DNA of 64,000 bases from Niebla homalea (taxonomy: Eukaryota > Ascomycota > Lecanoromycetes > Lecanorales > Ramalinaceae), in contig JAHGAU010000015.1 of assembly GCA_019925105.1 (NCBI GenBank), forward strand, positions 620,001 through 684,000, read 5' to 3'. Positions 59,980 to 64,000 of the stretch are shown here, piece by piece (the first letter of the stretch is position 1; each line of letters opens with the position of its first letter). Below the pieces are notes generated by a model that had not been told where the DNA came from, did not search any database, and worked only from the letters and a program-made list of their open reading frames with translations. A program made the translations under genes and the position numbers.

Positions 59980-62759
59980 CGTTGGAGAAAGATGATGTTA
60001 TGAGAAATATGACCGCAGACACGGCTTGGATGAGTGAACGCAAGGTAAGCACAACGGTAAGTCCCTAGATTTACATCATGATTCCATTAAGAAATATGAT
60101 GGAAACTATATCCTTGATAAGCAACCGAAAATCCGACTTGTCGCATCACAACCTCAGAGAACTGATGATGTCTACAACAAATATTTCAGGAGCTCTCGTC
60201 GAATAAATCGTAATGCATCTGTTCATTTTGCCCCTCAAAAAGTTTCGCAAAACGCACTTACCATTCCCTACCATCCTCAATCATCATCGAGGACGTTGCT
60301 CACAGGCATGCGAGGCCATCCCGTAAATCAACACCGTGATGCCCCCCAACGCAATCATGCTAACACAAAGCCTGGTTTCTTCAAACTCCCAGCCCACTCA
60401 CCCTAACCATATCAAGGCAATCACTTCTTTCCCAGCATTAAACCGCGGAGGTCAAATCAGAGGTAAAAGGGTGGCGAGAGTATAATGGCTTTGGGGCAGG
60501 AGAGTGGCGATGGCATAATCCACTATTGTGCAACGTGTACCTATAATGTGAGCATCGATCTTGATCGGGACAAGTTAACACTTCCAGCGTTGGATCCGGG
60601 GATCTGGATCTGTTAGGGGTAAGAAAGTGGCGGTTGTAGTGGTCAACGTTGTGTAACGTGGATGGGGGATTATTGGGTTTAACGTTTCGAATTGGGGTGA
60701 TTCATCCCCATCCGGATATCCTTACCTTCGAGGTTGAATCGGGGAGGGAAATATTGGGGGGTAAGGAAAGACAGTGGCCGGTACATTGGCCAAGGTTGCG
60801 AGATGTAGGTGCATTATAGGGTCTCACGTTTCAACCTGTTCGTCATCCCCGATCGGGAGAAACTTCTCTTGGTTTGCATTCGAGGTGATTGGGTGGCGAT
60901 ATCTTTGCCTTGAAAATGAAATGTGGGCGGATCGTAAGGTCTTACAATATAACCTAGAGTATCTTATCCCGCCAGCGTTGCCCGGGGAAAGCAGGAGTCA
61001 GGGGCAGGAAGGGGGCGGATTATCGATCGTACTTATGATATGCAGTCACAAATAACACCCATGTAATAATTTATTGAAGCGATGCTTCGTGACCACGATG
61101 TTCGAAAATTGGACCAGGCCTGGAACAGCGAGCAGGTTATGGAGACAGTTGATCAGGACGTAGGTCTTGGACCGGACTGGGAGAATAACTTCATTCTTGC
61201 CATGAAACGGGGAGACGAAATTGCACCACAGGTGTGGAACGTAGCTAGACAATAGAGTGCAGTTCTTGGAACGTTAAATAAGCATGTGATCTCACATTTA
61301 CCACCTGCGTATTCATCCTTGTCCGCTTGATGACTTTGCCCCAACATTGTACCGTGCAATCGTCGCGAGAAGGAGGCGACCATTAAGAAGCAGATTTGAA
61401 ACGCGGTTCGACCACTTGTTGACAACCAACATGTGGATAGAACATTGTCTCACAAGGATCATCTGATATACCTATTTTCGTCCTCATAAGTACTTTCTCC
61501 ATCTCCTGATCTGCAGTATGGATATTGGAGCAATGAGAGGCGTTTTGCGGGCCATGACTTCAATTTGCAGGCTGATATGTCGATGCTCATTCTAGGCAGC
61601 ATCCAACGATTACATTCACCCTTACACCGAACGTCATCACCAGCAGGAGACCAAATCTCGGGCTGGGCGTATCTGCTCGCTCAATGTCTAATTCTCGGCT
61701 TGCTCTCCACGCGATTGGTGGATTTCAGATCCGGCAAGTTTGCTGGACAGCGCACAGGCATGCCGCCCATCAAAGCCGTCGTTGAAGTTGATTTAATGCC
61801 CGGGCCTCTGGAGCTTTTGGCTTCATTTCGGTGCTCAGCGCCATTCACTCAGCAATGGAGATCCCCAGATGATGTATGGCGGCATTCTGGCGAAGTCTCA
61901 CCCACCTCCACGGGGGCCTAGTACTCGAGCGATCTCCTCGCATGGGAGGCAGCGATGCGTCAAATGCTCCGATTTACGTCCTCCCCGCTATTCTCTGGGC
62001 GAAACAAGTCCTCCAGCTCGTGTGAGACCAGTGGGAGTGGGCTACCCATTCCAAAGGCGATTGGACCTAATCAGTGGCGTTCTCCTCCTTCCACTGGCCA
62101 AGATAATTGGACCCTCCCATTCGCCCATTTCGTAGCCCTCGATTCAGAGCCTTGACATCCTGCTTCGTGACCATCTTTGTGACGAAGGGGCTCAACTAGA
62201 GTTGCACCGATCTGTATCAGCCGAGCCCGACCGCGGGAGGGCTCATTTGAGCATAACACGGAGCCTTGACATACTTTGCAGTCTTTTAATTCTGATGGCA
62301 CAACATATGTGCGAACTAGCCGCCACAGAATTCTGTATCCACCATGCTTTGTATGTACACCTAGAGGTCCTGTGCCGGTTCCCTTGTAGTACCCGCCACC
62401 TTTTGCAGCTTGCTTTGTTGTCAAAGCAAGGCGAGTGAGCTTTCGGCAGAGAGAGAAAGAAGGGCGCATTGCTATGAGCGGGCAGAGAGCGCAATAATTG
62501 GATAAGCCCTGCTGAAGATGGGGAAAAGGTAAAGTTTTATGAGGTTCAGGAGATCCCTCGGATGTGCTCCATGTCCTAGCGCAGAATTCAGCCCTGTCAT
62601 AGGGCGAGATTTTTTGGATGCATGACGTTCGAAACGCACAACTGCGATTCATTTTCAACCCTGTAACATACCTTATCTTTGCAACCAACTTGAGGGTCTC
62701 CAACTGGCAGAAATATTTGACTATCAATCAACTATCAGCAGAAACGTGTAGCCTCAATC
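59980..62759. other. Intergenic, weak diverged repeats, nothing else firm
   Basis: 2.8 kb between the GH81 and utp14 genes. From about 60,470 to 60,900 there are loosely similar units (see findings). A minus-strand pair of frames at 61046-61425 looks faintly coding (KTYVLINCLHNLLAVPGL) but has no recognised family. The 218-codon minus frame at 62071-62727 shows no features. The right end is the utp14 promoter. Confidence 0.4.
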
Positions 62760-64000
62760 ATGCCGGGACGCCAATCCACCGGGCCCCCTGTACTCTCCAA
62801 GCCCAAACCGAAGAGGCAAAAGGCGAAACGGTCTCTCAATGCGCTCGCAATAGCAGAAAAGCAAGCTCCGGCGCGTAAAAAGATACGGCAACATCGTCTT
62901 GGAGAGTCCGAGGAACAACATCCCGCAAAGCGTAAGCACGGTGAGGATGAAGGTGGAGAATCCGAAGAGGAAGAATCGAGGAAGAGATCTAGAAAAATAG
63001 CCAATGAGGGAGATAATAGCGACGTGGAGATGGGGAGCGATAGCAGTGGTAATGAATGGATGATTGGGCAGGTGGATGAAGATGAAGATAGCGATATGGA
63101 CAGCGACGAAGCCATGGGCGAGAGTGATGAGCAACGATTCGAAGGGTATACTTTTCGTGGGAGTACGTCTCGGCAGACGGGCAAAAGAAAGGGGACGGCG
63201 AAGTCAAGAAGTCAAGATGACGATATAGAAAATGGTGATATAAACCTAGCGGAGCACGACGAGAGCAGCGAAGGTAGTTATGAAAGAGACGATGATTTTG
63301 GCGAAGAGGGTGTTGATCTCGCTGCTATGCTTGATGGGAGTGACGGAGATTCAGAATCAAATCAGGAAAACTCATATGAGAACGCACACGACCAGTCATC
63401 TTCGTCAGATAATGATGCAAGCAGTGACGACGCCTCCTCTGAACTTTCCTTTTCTGAAGATGAGGCTGACGCCAATGACACGGTGAAGCTCCGCTCGCTG
63501 CAAGACATGGTATCGACAATGACCAAGAAGGACAACCAGCCCTCACGGCAGAGGTCTCCGGATGCGCTCGAGTCAATGACACCCTCCGAGTTTGGATTGA
63601 AGCCTAAGCGCAAGCTCACCATCGAGGATCTGGCCCCGACAATCACAAATCCTGAGATGCAAAAGTCTCTGAGGATGATGGCCGGCAGCAACAAAAAGTC
63701 CACAAGCAAGAGTAGCGGTATCCCTGGCAAGCTCGATGTCCCGCTTCCTAAGCGGCAGCAAGATCGTCTTGATCGCACTGCAGCCTACGAAAAGAGCAAA
63801 GAGACACTGGGTCGGTGGATTGACACTGTGAAACATAATCGACGTGCTGAGCATCTATCCTTTCCCCTCAAAGATCCCAGCGCCGTCAATGCTCCAGGCC
63901 AGAACCGTCTTTTGCCAAACGGCGAGTCAAAGCCTATGACGGACCTAGAAACCACTATCAAAAGCATTCTACAGGAGAGTGGTCTTGCTCCGACGAATGG
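62760..64000 (+). CDS. utp14: Utp14, U3 snoRNP / SSU processome component (5' part)
   Basis: Nucleolar protein required for 18S rRNA maturation; Utp14 recruits and activates the DEAH helicase Dhr1. The frame is open from ATG 62760 to the window edge, giving 413 codons in the window (full-length proteins are about 900 residues). The first 250 residues are basic, then strongly acidic (DEDEDSDMDSDEAMGESDE, SSSSDNDASSDDASSE). The diagnostic block follows at the end of the visible part: VPLPKRQQDRLDRTAAYEK, then SKETLGRWIDTVKHNRRAEH and LSFPL. ATG context ctcaatcATGccg. The missing C-terminal two-thirds must lie to the right. No intron is needed in the visible part. Confidence 0.92.
   Translation, partial: MPGRQSTGPPVLSKPKPKRQKAKRSLNALAIAEKQAPARKKIRQHRLGESEEQHPAKRKHGEDEGGESEEEESRKRSRKIANEGDNSDVEMGSDSSGNEWMIGQVDEDEDSDMDSDEAMGESDEQRFEGYTFRGSTSRQTGKRKGTAKSRSQDDDIENGDINLAEHDESSEGSYERDDDFGEEGVDLAAMLDGSDGDSESNQENSYENAHDQSSSSDNDASSDDASSELSFSEDEADANDTVKLRSLQDMVSTMTKKDNQPSRQRSPDALESMTPSEFGLKPKRKLTIEDLAPTITNPEMQKSLRMMAGSNKKSTSKSSGIPGKLDVPLPKRQQDRLDRTAAYEKSKETLGRWIDTVKHNRRAEHLSFPLKDPSAVNAPGQNRLLPNGESKPMTDLETTIKSILQESGLAPTN

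Noticed and set aside
62071..62727. 218-codon open frame, minus strand, upstream of utp14
   Set aside because: Cys/Arg/Ser-rich without any recognised domain, starts inside the probable utp14 promoter; likely chance.
1..64000. CRISPR array, bacterial operon, prophage or giant mobile element with captain recombinase
   Set aside because: No spaced direct repeats, no tyrosine recombinase (DUF3435) sequence and no prokaryotic gene layout; all genes are intron-bearing fungal types.

Overview
This 64 kb window is nuclear DNA of a filamentous ascomycete (Pezizomycotina). Genes carry several short introns (about 45-110 nt, GT-AG with a CTRAC/CTGAC-like branch site). The products are typical ascomycete ones (Cdc4-type F-box/WD40 protein, LaeA-like methyltransferase, Pcl-type cyclin, GH81 glucanase, Fmc1, Utp14). 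Two blocks of extreme AT richness, almost without CpA/TpG, have the look of repeat-induced point mutation (RIP). The class cannot be fixed from sequence alone; Dothideomycetes is my guess.

Layout. 1-10.7 kb: a meiotic Mer3/Hfm1-type DNA helicase running off the left edge (-), a Golgi nucleotide-sugar transporter (-), the mitochondrial factors Fmc1 (-) and an EngB-type GTPase (+) sharing a 129-bp divergent promoter, and a Cdc4-like SCF receptor (-). 11.8-24.2 kb: a YTH-domain RNA-binding protein (-), a weak orphan gene candidate (+), a long disordered protein (+) and a Pho85-type cyclin (-). 24.2-29.5 kb: gene-poor, nothing recognised. 29.5-31.0 kb: a six-exon LaeA-like methyltransferase (-). 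31.55-42.34 kb: a nested transposon block. A TIR element with TA target duplication and Tc1-type transposase remnants is split by a 6.9-kb LTR retrotransposon (156-bp LTRs, ATAAC duplication); all of it looks RIP-degraded. 42.6-50.9 kb: fructose-1,6-bisphosphatase (-), a small Ser-rich protein (+), the Hsp90 co-chaperone Aha1 (+) and a secreted S10 serine carboxypeptidase (-). 51.26-53.97 kb: a second RIP-like island, a 2.7-kb hAT-like element with 10-bp TIRs and an 8-bp target duplication. 54.7-60 kb: a vacuolar Ca2+/H+ exchanger (+) and a secreted GH81 endo-1,3-beta-glucanase (+). 62.76 kb to the right edge: Utp14 (+), cut by the window.

The genes are mostly independent housekeeping genes; I see no operon-like or metabolic cluster. 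The LaeA-like methyltransferase and FBPase directly flank the large RIP-like block and the carboxypeptidase flanks the smaller one, so heterochromatin spreading is the main plausible neighbourhood effect. Exon joins below were worked out by hand from reading phase and family alignment from memory; all listed multi-exon genes are phase-consistent. I did not find a clearly new biological system. The most informative signals are the nested, asymmetrically mutated transposons, a YTH domain with an apparently altered aromatic cage, and unusual gene structures (a GC-AG intron, a 6-nt first coding exon).
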